Below are positions 12,404 to 24,887 of a stretch of 64,000 bases of DNA, in pieces. The stretch is from assembly GCA_004335835.1 (NCBI GenBank), contig RWJK01001941.1, positions 7,533 to 71,532 on the forward strand, in the 5' to 3' direction. The notes beneath the pieces were generated by a model, which did not search any database, was not told the origin of the DNA, and saw nothing but the letters and a program-made list of their open reading frames with translations. Source of the stretch: Scenedesmus sp. ARA3. Lineage: Eukaryota > Chlorophyta > Chlorophyceae > Sphaeropleales > Scenedesmaceae. Position 1 is the first letter of the stretch. The number at the start of each line of letters is the position of its first letter. A program made the translations under genes and the position numbers.

Positions 12404-13226
12404 AGAATGACGGGGTGTGAGAGGGGTTGCATCGGGTGAGGTGGTCCTGGGCTCGTGATGGCTGCTGAGCCCGGCAGCGCGCTTGTTACATGGCACGTGC
12501 TGTCTGTTCAAAAGGACTCAATCTTAGTAGGTGTCATTGGGACTCCGAATGGTCGGACCAGTCAACTGCTGTAGTCTTGATGGTGTGGGAGCTAGAGAGA
12601 GTGCTGGATGAACCAGCTGACAAACATGTTGGATGTAACCGTTTGTGAGTAAGGAGATGTGCATGCGCATCGTCGGTGTGGGGCTGCACATGACAGCCCA
12701 GTTGATTCACCATGCACACCACCAGATTTGCATATCCAATGTTTGCAGGCCAGATGGTTGAGCTGGAGCCTGTTGCTGGCTCTGTTTGAGTAAATACCAC
12801 GCTTACCTTTGTATGAAAGCAGCCTCGAGCCGTAAAAGCACGCGGATCGCTGCTGCTCTGCACAAACCGCTTGCTGGGGTTCTAGCCTAGGCTCGCCTTG
12901 CAGAAGCTACAGGCCGGAGCCACGAAAAAGACGCGTTCTGTCTTCTGTGTTAGGTATTTGCTCATTTCGTGCATGAAAAGGCCGCAGTACTGTGGCTCCC
13001 CGGCCAGACGCAAGTGTTCGCTGTCCGTGACTTCTGAGCATCAGCACAGCACTTCATATGGGTACTTCGTCTCTTTGAAGCACTCGACATGCAGTAGAGC
13101 TGGCTTGTGCGTGCCATGCGGCATAGACAACACGTTGCAAGGAATGAGCAGCTCTCCGCCAGTAGCCAGCCCCTCTCACTGCAAGAAAAAGCAGCTTCAG
13201 TATACCAGTAGCAAAGCGAGCAGCAG
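12404..13226. other. Intergenic between lipase and CAF1
   Basis: No coding signal recognised. It contains the lipase 3' UTR and the CAF1 promoter/5' UTR; the genes are in tandem orientation. Confidence 0.5.
12634..12638 (+). terminator. Possible TGTAA poly(A) signal of the lipase gene
   Basis: TGTAA 231 nt past the stop codon at a plausible 3'-UTR distance for a chlorophyte. Confidence 0.35.
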
Positions 13227-14474
13227 ATGCCGCCTGAGGGGCTGACAGGCAAGACAGCAAATGGCGAAACACTCAGGGTCAGGGAGGTGTGGGAGGACAA
13301 CCTTGCCGATGAGATAGCCCTGATTCGGAACATCGTGGAGGAGTATCCCTATGTTGCCATGGACACGGAGTTCCCTGGCGTGGTGGCACGGCCAGTGGGG
13401 CACTTCAAGAGCAACAGGGAATACCACTATAGGGTGAGCCATCCTGCTGCTGCTGCTGCCGCTGCTGTTGCTTTCAAGCAACCTGTTGCGCCTGATGCAG
13501 AATGCTACGTGCAGCTGCTGCGTAGACTGGTTGTTATGGGTTGTGTTGAGAGTGGTTGGACAGCCTGCCCAGACAGGTAGGAGATTAATGAGCAGCAAGT
13601 AGCATCAGCTGCACCCGCAAGTCATCAGCAACATGCATGTTGTCACCTGGCCGGCGATCCAGCGAAGCAGCGAAGCAGCAGCTGAAAGATACAACAGTTC
13701 GTGTACATCCACATGAGGGAAGCACCGGGCTTGCCATGTGCATGCAGCATTGTTTTATGCCGCCCTCCTACTCTTCCCGGCAGCGGTGCATAGCAAGGTC
13801 CTAAACAGCAGCAATGGATGTGCTGTTTCTGACATCCCATGCACTGGTTATGCTGCACTGATGTGATAGAATACATGACCCATCTTTAGGAAGCATCTGG
13901 AAAGAAGCTGCTATGTTGCGTGTTGTCTTGTTCCTCGCACAAGAACAAGTCGCAACACAGCAGCTTTTGTTACAGATTTGTTTTCAGCAGTTGAGCTGCA
14001 TCCGGGTTACGGCAAGACGCGCTGCTGTGCCTGCACGCATGCTGCTCTGCTGTGACACATCCTCGCCCTCACCTCCACAGCACGTGCAGGCATGTGCGGG
14101 AGGCACACACGCTCTGCCATGAGCACTGTGTATTGGCTGCCATTGTTGCTTGCTCGATGACGGCAGCTGCGTCAGCATAGTTGTGCTACACAAATGATGC
14201 AGATTTATATCAGCACACCATTGGATTGCAGTGCCATCTGCGCTGGGTGACCTGTGGGTGTGAATGCTGTGTGCAGAGCACCAGCCGCTGTGCATGCACA
14301 GCTTAGTGGAGATGGCACAGCATTGCTCTTGCTCCTGCATCCACTCTGTTGCCGGTGCCTCTGCAGCTGCTCCTGCAATGCAGCATACAGATACGCGAGT
14401 GAGCAAGATGGTTACCAACTAACAATGCTCGCCCTCCCTGACGCGGCTTCGCTCCTTTCCTGCTGTGCTGCTGA

Positions 14475-14511
<37 letters not shown>

Positions 14512-15613
14512 GCAGTCGCTCAAGATCAACGTGGACATGCTGAAGCTCATCCAGCTGGGGCTCACCTTTGCAGACTCGGAGGGCAACCTGCCGGTCTGCA
14601 ACGGCGAGCACACCGTGTGGCAGTTCAACTTCCGCGGCTTCAGGCTGGCGGAAGATGTTTATGCGCAGGACAGCATCGAGCTGCTGAAGATCAGCGGCAT
14701 CGACTTTGCGCAGGTGGGGGCTCGAACCCCGGACCTGCAGCTGGGATCTACTGTAGGGGCAGGCTGGGGTAGAGGGGGTGCTGCTGACTTAGCGCAGGTG
14801 GGGGCTTGAATTTGGGACCTGCGGCTGTGATGTAGGGTGGCGGGGATGTAGGGTGGCTGTGATGTAGGGTGGCTGGGATGTAGGGTGGCTGGGATGTAGG
14901 GTGGCTGTGATGTAGGGTGGCTGTGATGTAGGGTGGCGGGGATGTAGGGCGGGGACGGAGGGGTGCCGTTGGGATGTCCTGCAGGTTGCAGCCATGGCAG
15001 TGGAGCGTAGCTGCACGTGGTTTATGCGCGGCATTGTTGTGCAGCGCTTTGGCGAGCTGCTGATGTCATCCGGCATCGGCTGTGCTCACTCTGCTTGGCA
15101 GGACCATCCACCAAAACCGACGGCTGACCTTGCTTATGCCAATTGCTTGTGTTCAAATGCAGAACGAGGCGCGCGGCATTGATGTGCTCACTTGGCCTGG
15201 CACGACCATGCACTATCACTGACGGCCAACCTTGCTTATGTGTGTTTGTTCATTTGCATGCAGAACGAGGCGCGCGGCATTGACGTGCAGCGCTTTGGCG
15301 AACTGCTGATGAGCAGCGGCATCGTGCTGAACGAGGACATCCGCTGGATCACCTTCCACTCCGGCTACGACTTCGGCTACCTGCTCAAGGTGGGACCCTT
15401 CAGCAGGAGCAGCAGCACAACAGCACAGCACAGCACAGCACGCAGCGTAGCGCGCAGCGTAGCGCGCAACCGTAGCGCAACGTAACGCAGCGCGCAGCGA
15501 AATGTCTGTTATGCCGTGTACCTGTTCGCGTGTGCTTGCTGTGCTTGCCTTGAGAGTGCTTGGCTAGAACGGCATGTGCAACTTGCGGCAACGCTGTGAC
15601 TGACCTGATGTGC

Positions 15614-15649
<36 letters not shown>

Positions 15650-16252
15650 CAGGTGCTGACGTGCCAGCCGCTGCCGGAGGCTGAGGCGGAGTTCTTCGAG
15701 CTGCTCAACCTGTACTTCCCCAACGTGTTCGACATGAAGTGAGGGGCATCTTTCAATTGCTGAATCAGCAGCTGACAGCTGACCTCTGTTCGCGGCATGA
15801 ACTAAGTGGCGAAGTATGCATTGCTCAGTCTGTACTTTCCCAAGTGTTCGACATGAAGTGGGTGCAGCGCACCTGAGAACATACAGCTTTGCTCCTCTGC
15901 TGCACGAACTGTTGCTCACATAACACCCACACGAAGCCTTCGGTGCACCCATACCTGTAGCTGGTGCTGCTGCTGTCAATCCTTATTGACAACTCACACC
16001 TGCTGTTCTACGCGCAGGTACCTCATGAAGTTCTGCAACAACCTGCACGGCGGGCTGAAGAACCTGGCCAAGCTGCTGGACGTGACGCGCATCGGGCCAG
16101 AGCACCAGGCCGGCTCCGACAGCCTGCTGACCAGCCTGACGTTCATCCGGCTGGCTGACCGCTTCTTCAGCGGCGTGGAGGGCGCTGCCAAGCACATGGG
16201 CGTGCTGTATGGGCTGGGCGTGGACGGGGCGGATTACCGCGCACCTGAGTAG
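13227..16252 (+). CDS. CAF1: CCR4-NOT complex deadenylase CAF1 (CNOT7/POP2)
   Basis: Five exons: 13227-13433, 14516-14713, 15264-15389, 15653-15738, 16018-16252; 283 residues, the normal length of the family. This is the DEDD-type 3'-5' exoribonuclease that shortens mRNA poly(A) tails as a catalytic subunit of CCR4-NOT. The catalytic acids are all present: VAMDTEFPG (Asp46, Glu48), [10 protein letters not shown] (Asp171) and [10 protein letters not shown] (Asp240). Other conserved stretches are [52 protein letters not shown] and GGLKNLA. The family alignment continues without gap across every junction. Exons 2 and 4 are each preceded directly by a (CTG)n tract that ends in the acceptor. Intron 1 is about 1.1 kb. 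Introns 2 and 4 and the 3' flank contain diverged copies of neighbouring exons. Confidence 0.96.
14474..14511 (+). repeat. (CTG)n tract abutting the CAF1 exon 2 acceptor
   Basis: About a dozen CTG units leading directly into CCGCAG and exon 2. Confidence 0.9.
14822..14956 (+). repeat. Minisatellite in CAF1 intron 2
   Basis: Roughly eight units of a ~15-bp motif, GATGTAGGGTGGCTG with CTG/CGG variants. Just upstream (14714-14825) the exon-2 donor region is itself duplicated. Confidence 0.85.
15031..15190 (+). repeat. Two partial copies of CAF1 exon 3
   Basis: 15031-15075 resembles the exon-3 part encoding GI(D)[13 protein letters not shown]. 15100-15190 repeats the intron end, the acceptor and the first 25 nt of exon 3. 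The intact exon lies at 15264-15389. Confidence 0.85.
15613..15649 (+). repeat. (CTG)n tract abutting the CAF1 exon 4 acceptor
   Basis: Pure CTG run ending in GGCAG, directly before exon 4 at 15653. Confidence 0.9.
15803..15865 (+). repeat. Partial copy of CAF1 exon 4 end
   Basis: Matches the end of exon 4 ([12 protein letters not shown]) and its donor, with one base missing that would break the frame. Confidence 0.8.
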
Positions 16253-19200
16253 CTGCATTAGCTGGGGGTGCTGACGGCAGCAGCAGCAGCAGCAGCGGGA
16301 CGCTGGGGTGCCTCTGAGAGCCACAGCAGCAGCAGCAGCAGCAGCAGCATTTTCCGCCTCACCTTCATCTGGCTGGCAGACCGCTTCTTCAGCGGGGTGG
16401 AGGGTGCGGCAAAGCACATGGGCGTGCTGTATGGGCTGGGCGTGGACGGGGCGGATGGCAGGGTCCTGAGTAGCGTGGTTGTGTTCGTGGCTCCTGCAGC
16501 AGCAACAGCAGCAGCAGAGCAGCAGCAGCAGCGGCACCTCCAGCTCTGGCCTAGACCTCCAGCAGCAGCAGCAGCAGGGCTGTGGTGTGCGGCTAAGCAC
16601 ATGTGCGTACTGTACAGCCTTGGGATGGACGGCGCGTGTATCTGGCCCCAGAGTAGCTATGGGCTGGCCCGGGTGTATTGCTGGTGTTTCTGGCGTGTTT
16701 GTGTGTGTGTGTTTCGCATACGTGTGTGTTTCGCATACGTGTGTGATGTGTGTGTGTGTTTGGGGACGCCTGATGACGATGTTCTTGTGGGGATCCTTCT
16801 GGGACCCTGTAGGTGCAGCCTTGTGTTTGTGTGTGTTTTTTAAGTTCTAGGCACCGGCAATGTTGGTTGTGCTGCAGCTGTCTGTCTGTCCTGCGTGCCC
16901 TGCAGCTGTGCTGTTGCTGCTGCTTGGGTGCCGGGTCATGCTGCAGCAGCTGCTTGCCGTTGTCAGTCCGTGGCAGTTTGATTGGTTGGCTGGGCTTGTC
17001 TGCGCCCGCTGTTTGCTGCTGCTGGCAGCTGCGGCTGCGGCCTGTGACTGGTGGCTGGAAGCACAGAGTGGATGAGTTGCTGACTTGCTGATGCTGCTGC
17101 TGCTGTCAGCAGCTGCAGCCTGGCGGCCATTGACTCGTCCTCTTTCACATTCTCCCCGTCTCTCATTCTTTTGGCGCACTCCTGCCTTGCAGACATGTGA
17201 CAGCTGCGTGTGTTGAGCATTTCATGCTAGCCCAGATTTTGGACACCTCCGCGTGTGGTGTATATACACATGTATGCCGCATTGCTAGGTGTACTGGGGA
17301 AGCAGTCTTGCTTGCATGCGCTGTGTCTTGGTGTGCAGGGTGGTTGCTAGGCAGCTGCCATCTGCTGGAAGCAGATTTGCTGTCACATTGTTATGTACAT
17401 GACCACTGGCACGCCAGCTCAGCATGTTCATTGTGTACACCTACACGGTAACTTCTGTGAGAAGCTGAAGGCTCAATGCAAGTGTGATTGAGCCCATTGG
17501 CAAAGCGGTAAACTGTTGATCATCAACTCAAGGCAGTGCTTGCTAGCCTGTGGCTTGCGACAACCACCAGTAACTGATGTGAGGGAGTCTGCTCAAGCTT
17601 GATCACAGCAATGCAACAGACTGCTTTCTACACATTCTGTATGATTTCGTCCTTTACACACTGCATCGCTGAAGGCTCATAGCATACATCAACCAGATGC
17701 ATCAACAGTAGCCGTTACGTTGACTCAGCATAACGCTGTTTTGACAGCTGTATCCAGTAGCGCAGTGATACTGTCCAGCAGCAGGCGTACACATACTACG
17801 TGCAAGCGCCCACAGAAACCAGGCCAGAACCCACAGACACCGTATCTGAAAGTGGCACACCAAACAGGAACATGGAGAGGTTGCACAGCTGCAGCGACAA
17901 ACTCGCCCATACAAAGCCAGTGGATAAGATAATGGGTAACATGATGATGACGATGATGAGAAAGCCAGTAGATAAGCACCAAATCTATCAACCCATCGTA
18001 ACAGCCGCTGGCAGAAATTCACGCAAGCACCCCAAACAGAAGCTGCATTCAAGCGTTCCGAAAATTGGCAAGTGCAGAGCAGGTCATGTGTTCCTGCAGG
18101 GTTACGCAACCACAGACCCTGTGGTACAACATGTTTGTACTGCTGAGCAGTACACAGCAGCAGCAGAACGCAGCCAATGGCTGCCTACCAACGCGTGGAC
18201 ATGCTTGAACGCCAGCCGCACCAGAAAACAGCCAGAATCCTATGTTGCGTGAGACCATCGTAACAACAACGCACAACGACAGACTCAACCTGCAAGCAAA
18301 CGTATGCCATGGAATCAGCAACACAAGCCAGAAAAGTTAAACACCTGGGTGCTCATCATCATGGGTGCTGAAGCAACACACCCTGTCAAAACTGCAGCCT
18401 GCACTGTGGCAGGCTTGATGCACTTTGCACCCCTGGTGGATCTTGCAGGCACAGCTGCCCACTGAGATGATATGAGGAAGATGTGTATGTTCAATCAATA
18501 AGTGAGCCATATGCGCATATGAGATGGTGTGGATCACAACCCACAGGGCAGGCAAGTAGTTGGCTCCTGCAATGATCAAGGTACCATGACTTGATGGGTG
18601 AATGGATGGTGCTGAAGGTGCAGGCAGTGCCAAGGCACGGCACTGGTGTCCACGTGCAACACAATACTGCAACACTAGGGAGCCAAGAATAGACAACCAA
18701 TTGTCACGAGGGCCTGGCCAGTTTGGGGCAAGCCACGCCAGCAGATCAAAACAGAAACTCGCACATGCGTGAATTGCGGAGTAGGTGATTCAGGACATGA
18801 TCATGTGATCGCTGCTGCAAAACAGCGGATGAGATGTCAGCAATGGTTGCTGCAACACAGACAAATCTGCTGCAACAGCGCAGCAAGTGAATAAACATAC
18901 TACGGATGACATGTCAGCTGTACCAATCAGCAGGGGTCGTGCACAGCAGCAGCCTTGTGCTGACCCGCATGCACCCTGCTCAGTCCAACCCCAGCATATC
19001 AGTGGTACCATCAGCAATGCCACTCCAATCGTAGCATGTAACTCGACAAATCGTAATGTCAGCAAGCACGGGATTATCTAACATGAGGACACCCATTGAC
19101 ATGACATATGGGCGCTTTACATATAAGCCGCGTGAGTACACCAGTGTAACCCCTCTCTCTCTACATATAAAGCGATATAAACGCATATGAGCGCGAAGGC

Positions 19201-19486
19201 ATGCAGGACAGCAAGCTGAGAAGCTGTACTGCTGCTTTAGTAGGGCTGTCATGCCTCAACTGCCATGCAACAAGCACCGAACCAGCTTCAACTCAGGCCC
19301 TGCTGACAAGCAACGTTGGCCAAGAATCAACCAACCACTGGCTACTGGGCCCAGTAGTCCCGGGACTCCTAGGCCTACAAGGTAGGCCTACAAGCAGCGC
19401 AAAGCAGAGCTGATTCGTTGCATCGCCAAGTCCTTCCTTTAACAGCTTGGCTGGCCTTTTTGCAGCAGAGCAGCTTGATGCCAGGC
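16253..19486. other. 3' flank of CAF1 and convergent intergenic region
   Basis: 16343-16462 and 16586-16632 are diverged second and third copies of the CAF1 C-terminal coding end, separated by CAG runs. 16690-16850 is TG-rich. From about 17100 to 19480 there is no coding signal with family motifs or coherent splicing; CAF1 and the minus-strand sushi/NHL gene converge here. Confidence 0.5.
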
Positions 19487-21622
19487 TCAAGACTTAACGT
19501 AACGATGCACTGGCAGCATCCTGGTGCAGCCCCCGCAGCCGCCGTCGCCGCCGCTGCTGCTGTTGCTGCTGCATGCATCACTGCTGTCTGGAACGGCAGT
19601 TCCAAACGTCTCTGAACAGGTCACCAGGACGGAGGCAAACCGCTGCACAAACACCTCGTGCATATGCATGTTGCGTGGTGCCGCTACATGCATGTGATCT
19701 TGTGTGCGCTCCCGGCCTCCTCGTCACCCAGAACACGCCATCCGCCCCAACAGCAACACCATTGGGAGACATCAAACTCCCACCCCATGTGCTCAGCAGT
19801 TTGCCGGCACTGTCATACTTCTGAAGCTTGCCGTATTTGTTGTCCAACAGAAAGATGTATCCGGCAGCGTCCACTGCCACTCCCGTAAGCGCGGACGGCT
19901 CGTACCCAGTGATGAAGGCCGCATTGTGCACTTGACTATAATCAGCGGAGTCAAAGGACACCACAGCTCCATTGATTTGGTCTGTGACGTACACTTTGCC
20001 GTTCTTCCTGTCTGCAGCGACATCCAACGGCGTGAATGCCAGCGCAGTGCTGCCCAAGATACTAAGGCTAGCAGCCACTCGCGCGCGCGTCAGTGTTTTG
20101 CTAGCACCAGCGCCAGCGCGTAGCACTGTGCCCTGGGCATCAACTGCCAAGCCTCGGAAGTTCTTTCCCATTCCCCAGCCCGCAGCTGTGGTGGATGGGT
20201 TGACAGCGGTCGGGTCAATGTCAGCGAGTGAGCTTGAAAAATAATCAGACACAAACACATGGCCAGCTGCACCAGGTGCCTGCGCAAGGAAGGTTGGGTT
20301 GATCAAAATGAAGCTGTCTTTTCATTCTGTCAGGTAGCTGAGGTCCTTTGCTGAGTACACCGCAATCCTGCTGTTCATGGGGTCAGCCACAAGGGCGTAT
20401 TTGCCGTCATTGGTCGGGAGCACTCCCATTTTGACTGCGCCAGTTTCACCTTGACTTGTAGCCGCGCCGGCAGGTGCAAAGGTTTCAGCGGCCGCACACA
20501 CTGCAGGCAGCAACGTGCATAGCGGGTAGCACCAACACGTAGGCCAGGGGTTCCCATATCATAAACACTTGCCAAATCTGGTGAGAGCATGAGTGTTCGA
20601 AGGTGTAAAGCACAACAGTAGGTTCATTAGAGCTTCTTGCAAAGGAACCAATCACGATGGGGCAGCTGACATCACCAATAGAGAACATCACATGTTGACA
20701 GCTAGCAGTGCCTGCATAATCAATGATCAATGATCAACTTGCTGATGTGGCTTGCTCACCTTTGCATCCACCACCTGACTTCACCGTCCACTGACCAGCC
20801 TGCCACAGCGCTGAGTAGCCTTCACCAATGTTGGAATATATCTTGTCACATGCAGCCTTGCAGCTCTCTCCATCAGCCTTCCCCGCACAGTCAGCAGGCC
20901 AGCCAGCAGTGCCAGATGGTGCATTGCCACCAGGCGGGGACTTGCATGGGATCGGAATGTAGATTGGCTTGTCTGGTGATATCTCAGAGCAGTTGCTGGC
21001 TGCCACCTGCCAGCCAGCAATGGTGCAGTCCGCTGCATATCCTGAGCCCTGCTGGCCGCTGGGGCATGCTGCGGTGCACTGGGAGCCCACGGTCATGAAG
21101 GCGCAGCTGCTGCCAGCCCACTCTGGGCCAGGGCTGCCACTGCAAGCCCCTGCGGCAGCATAACCACAGGAAGTGGACAGCAGCGCCAGTGACCAGTAGC
21201 CAGCACCTCATAAAGACTCTTTGCCGCCATTCTTGTCTTGCTGGTGGCGATGCTCAAGACCGGGTTTTTGGTGCGAGCATGCTAAGCATGTTGCAAGCAA
21301 TCTTACAATGAACCTGGCAGGCTCACATACAGGAGTAGCATACAGCTTCACACTGAACGTCCGCATCTGTCGCAAGACAATTTCTTTTCCCAATTCTTTC
21401 ACAACATAAAATGACTCGACCTACTTGGGAAGCAGAAGCCGCCTGGTCCGCTCCAGCTGCCATCAGGCAGGCAGGTCACGTAGTAGCCACTGCCGCTGAA
21501 GGCCGGCCAGTTGCAATAGGTGAGGCACTGCTGGCCAACAGCTGATGCAGCGCAAGCAGCAGCATTCCAGGGCCATCCTCCCTCAGGGGGTGAGTCAGTT
21601 GGGCCAGATGCACACCCTGCAA

Positions 21623-21663
<41 letters not shown>

Positions 21664-24600
21664 TGTTCGGTTTCAGCAGAATGACAGCCTGGTCCACAAT
21701 GATGATTTGCTTCACGCCATGAACGGTTGCAGCCATCATGATATGCATGCCAATGTGTGAACACATGTCATCGCTGCGTTGCTGCGCAAGCCTGTGTCTG
21801 TGGCACCAAAGCTGACATTGTGTTTGGTTTTTGTCGAATGAATGTAGTTGCACGCACCTGGCAGCAGCTCCAGTTGTGCCGCTGCACCAGTCGTCCTGTT
21901 GCCAGCGCCCACCACAGCAGTGAAGCGCAGCTTGCCTGGGCTGCTGCTGAGGCTGCTCATCTGAGGGCCCGGCAGGGTCAGGCTGGCTGAGTAGATGCTG
22001 CCACCAGCAGCAGCTGGCTGCATGTCTGTCAGGTACTGCAGTGTGTCACCAGCAGCGTTGCAGGTGAAGAGCTTCACAGTACCAGCTGTTGCTGACAGAC
22101 TGACATTAAACTTAGGGTGAACTTGATCTGTGCATCAGACTTCACGATGATGTTCGCAGGAGTGACTGACATCGTGCCACTCTCTCTGCATCTGTGACAC
22201 ACCGGAAACAACATTATCGCAAATTTGCGCTTTGAAAAGGGGGCAGGCCGCTACTCATTTGCAAGTCAGACCAGGGTTGTCTCCGATGCTCTTGTTTTAG
22301 AAACGCGATATGGCACGCGGTATGGGACAGGCCAACAGTACCAGTGCCTCGCGCAACACAAGCCTTGATCACATTCGATTCGCATGAACTGCAGCTGCAC
22401 GTCAGAACTAGCAACTGCCATGTATGCATGTCATACGCCTGGCCGCACACCATCACCACAGCCTGCCGTTATGGTGGGCAGGTTGAAGCTGACAAGGCTC
22501 GCTAGTCACCCACCGGGCTGCTTTGCGATGCAGTTCTGCTTGGGCGGCAGCCAGCGCTTGTTCGTGCCGCAGAGCTCAGTGACGGTGCCAGTCCAGTTGC
22601 CTAAGCACTCTGCAGTGCAGGAGGCTGATCCCTTGCACTCTGAGGGCCAGGCAGCGATGCCAGGCAGGCTAGGCGGCAGGCTGGTGCAGACTGCGTACAG
22701 GCGTGGTGGCAGCGCAGCATGCATTGATGTGAGTTGGTACACGTGCGAGTTGGTACAGGTGCAGCTATACAGATTGTGCACTGAGTGTCACTAGCATGCG
22801 ACCTGTACCAGCATTGGCAGCGGCTATTGACGTGCTGCCCAAAGGGCTTGCTGCAATGGCTGCAGCAAAGGTGTACGCGTCTTGACATTAGATGTAGGCT
22901 AATAACAGCATACACAAGGCCCTGGGGGAGGTGTCAGTCCTACCCACAGTTGCTGTATCGCTCACAGCTGCTGTACAGGAGTATTGTGAGCTCTCTGCTT
23001 GTTACAATCCACATGCTTGCCAAAATGCATGCTTGCAAACAGCACTGTGAGTAACGGGCTAGTAGGTGTCTGTACTACAGACTCTGTACAGTCCGCACAA
23101 TGATGTTCGCTACAGCCCCCTATGCTTACCTGCAGGGATGCACTGTGCAGCCGCAGTCGCCCCCGCGGCAGCTGTTGTGAAGCCCTCATCACACTTCCTG
23201 CAGGCCTGGGTGGTGTTGCCCTCACTGTAGGAGCCGACAGGGCACTTCCTGCAGGCAATGCACGTGTGATGCCATGTTGAAGGAAAGTTGGATATCCTTG
23301 TGGGGCTAAGCCAAGAAAATTGATACTATAGCACATCTCTACAGGTGTATACATGCTGTTCCCATCAGACACCACACTGCGCCTCATTCTGGCATGGGCA
23401 GCCTAAAACCAGGCATACTTGCAACGGCAAGCAGCTGACCAACATGGCTTCTATCGCAACCTGGTTTGCCTTGTTGCAGGTCACTCACTTGGTGCAGGCC
23501 CACACCGGCTGCCCAAAAGCAGATGGTGGCACACCATAGCCAGCGCTGCACACTGCAGCAGCAGTCCAACTCAATGATGTTTTCAGAGGTGCATGTTGCA
23601 TATATGCTGAGCGAGGCCCTTGTTTGCTGCCGCTGTTGCTTCTGCCTGCGGGTTCCACTGCACTATACATGCCGCGCCTCAGCACGACCAACAGGCTCAG
23701 CTGCTGCAAGCAGTGTTGGTTGTTGAGTAAAGCTGTCGTGTTCAACACGGTGTGCAACATGAGAAGTATCGTCAAAGACGATCACTACCTAATGATTATT
23801 GTATTCTAAAAAAAGTTCTGTGAGGCGATAGTCATGCCATGCAGCAGATTCACAACCCACCGTTGCAGGCAATGCTTGCGTTTGAAAAGGTGGAGTAGCC
23901 AGTGCGGCACTGCTGGCACACATTCCACCCGTTCCCTGCGTAGCTGCCAACAGGGCACGCCTCGCAGCTCTTGTTGCCCACCAGCCGCTGCCCCTGCCAG
24001 CAGCAGGCACACATCTCAACCGTGCGTGCCCTGTCCCAGCAGGAGTACATGCAGCCGGGTATGGTCACAGCAGCCATGTTGCAGACCTCAGAGGAGTTGG
24101 CTCTTGCAGGAATGCGGACGCAAGCGCCTGCCTGCCTGCGACCTACACCACTTGAGTAAGGTGGGTTGGCTAGCGGACCCAATACATGGTGCTGGCTTGG
24201 CACCGGACATGGAGAGGAGCAATGCTGCTGCTTGCAGCATGTCGGTGTTGGCCGGCTGGGATAGAGTGGATGGTGTCTCACTTCCAGGCGCAGAGCGTGC
24301 TGCTGCTGCTGGCAGCACCACAAGTGCGGCAAGTGACAGCAGCAAACACACCGCCTGCAGCAGAGCAGCAACAAACAGCAACAAAAGCAAGTGTTATGCG
24401 TAGTGGAACGTTATGTGCGATGCACAAGCAGCTTTTAAGATGTGGTGCTCGAATGCACTTGCCGCAGATGCGGAGCATACGTAGCTGACAGTGTCCAAAC
24501 GGGTTGCACTGGCTGAGTGACATACATGGCCATGCTTGCATTCGTACAGGCTTTGCTGCAACAAGGACATCACTCTCCTGCAAGACCACACCCATACAGC

Positions 24601-24887
24601 TGGAGTGTCATGCAGATCAGCGCCGTCTGCCGCTGAGATTAGCAGGACAGAATTTGTGCAGCTGGTCTTTTCAACATGAGCTGCCCCTGGTAGCAAATCA
24701 CTCTGCGCGTCTTCAGCAAGAGGCGCGCAAACAGCTTGGTTAGGCTCGGCTGATGGGATCCATGCTGCCCCCTGCTGTCAAAGCAGACTGTCACAACAGA
24801 CATCCAATGCGCAGCACACCCACACTCACCAGCAATCTGGCTGTGCAACCTGACGGCGCCGGAAGTTTCACCAGCAACATTGCAGAC
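19487..24887 (-). CDS. Secreted/extracellular Cys-rich protein with ephrin-receptor-like, sushi-like and NHL repeats (5' incomplete)
   Basis: Exons with matching phase: 24887-24830, 24354-24282, 24102-23861, 23552-23489, 23248-23130, 22690-22514, 22091-21858 (or starting near 22187), 21616-21425, 21149-20760, 20500-19728, and a putative last exon 19642-19487. In order they encode Cys-rich units of the GCC2/GCC3 (ephrin-receptor-like) type (RLVGNKSCEACPVGSYAG, CPVGSYSEGNTTQACRKC), a sushi-like module (WPSECKGSASCTAECLG), a Cys-poor Ig-like stretch, three further sushi-like modules (GWPADCAGKADGESC and relatives), and an NHL/beta-propeller region (VADPMNSRIAVY, GLAVDAQG, GVAVDAAGYIFLLDNKYGK, SPNGVAVGADG). 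Such mosaics are typical of large extracellular proteins in Volvocales-like algae. The true start and any signal peptide lie upstream of 24887 and were not found. An in-frame TGA at 20324-20322 interrupts the NHL region unless an 81-nt intron (20360-20280) removes it. A ligand cannot be inferred. Confidence 0.7.
21627..21661 (-). repeat. (CTG)n (minus sense) before a sushi-module exon
   Basis: Plus-strand CAG run; in the transcript it is CTG repeated up to CCTTGCAG at the acceptor of the exon starting at 21616. Confidence 0.85.

Noticed and set aside
14711..14745. tRNA T-arm-like sequence on the minus strand (GGGGTTCGAGCCCC)
   Set aside because: No matching acceptor stem, D-arm or anticodon arm around it; it lies in a duplicated intron segment after CAF1 exon 2.
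17495..17580. Hairpin GTTGATCATCAAC resembling an anticodon arm
   Set aside because: No T-arm or acceptor pairing; a simple palindrome.
17800..18252. 150-codon plus-strand frame
   Set aside because: Starts at GTG, has no recognisable domain, and lies in the convergent intergenic region with no splice signals.
24088..24390. Minus-strand frame with a Leu-rich, signal-peptide-like start
   Set aside because: The first codon is TTG, and the same DNA is better explained in another frame as a phase-matched exon (24354-24282) of the extracellular mosaic gene.
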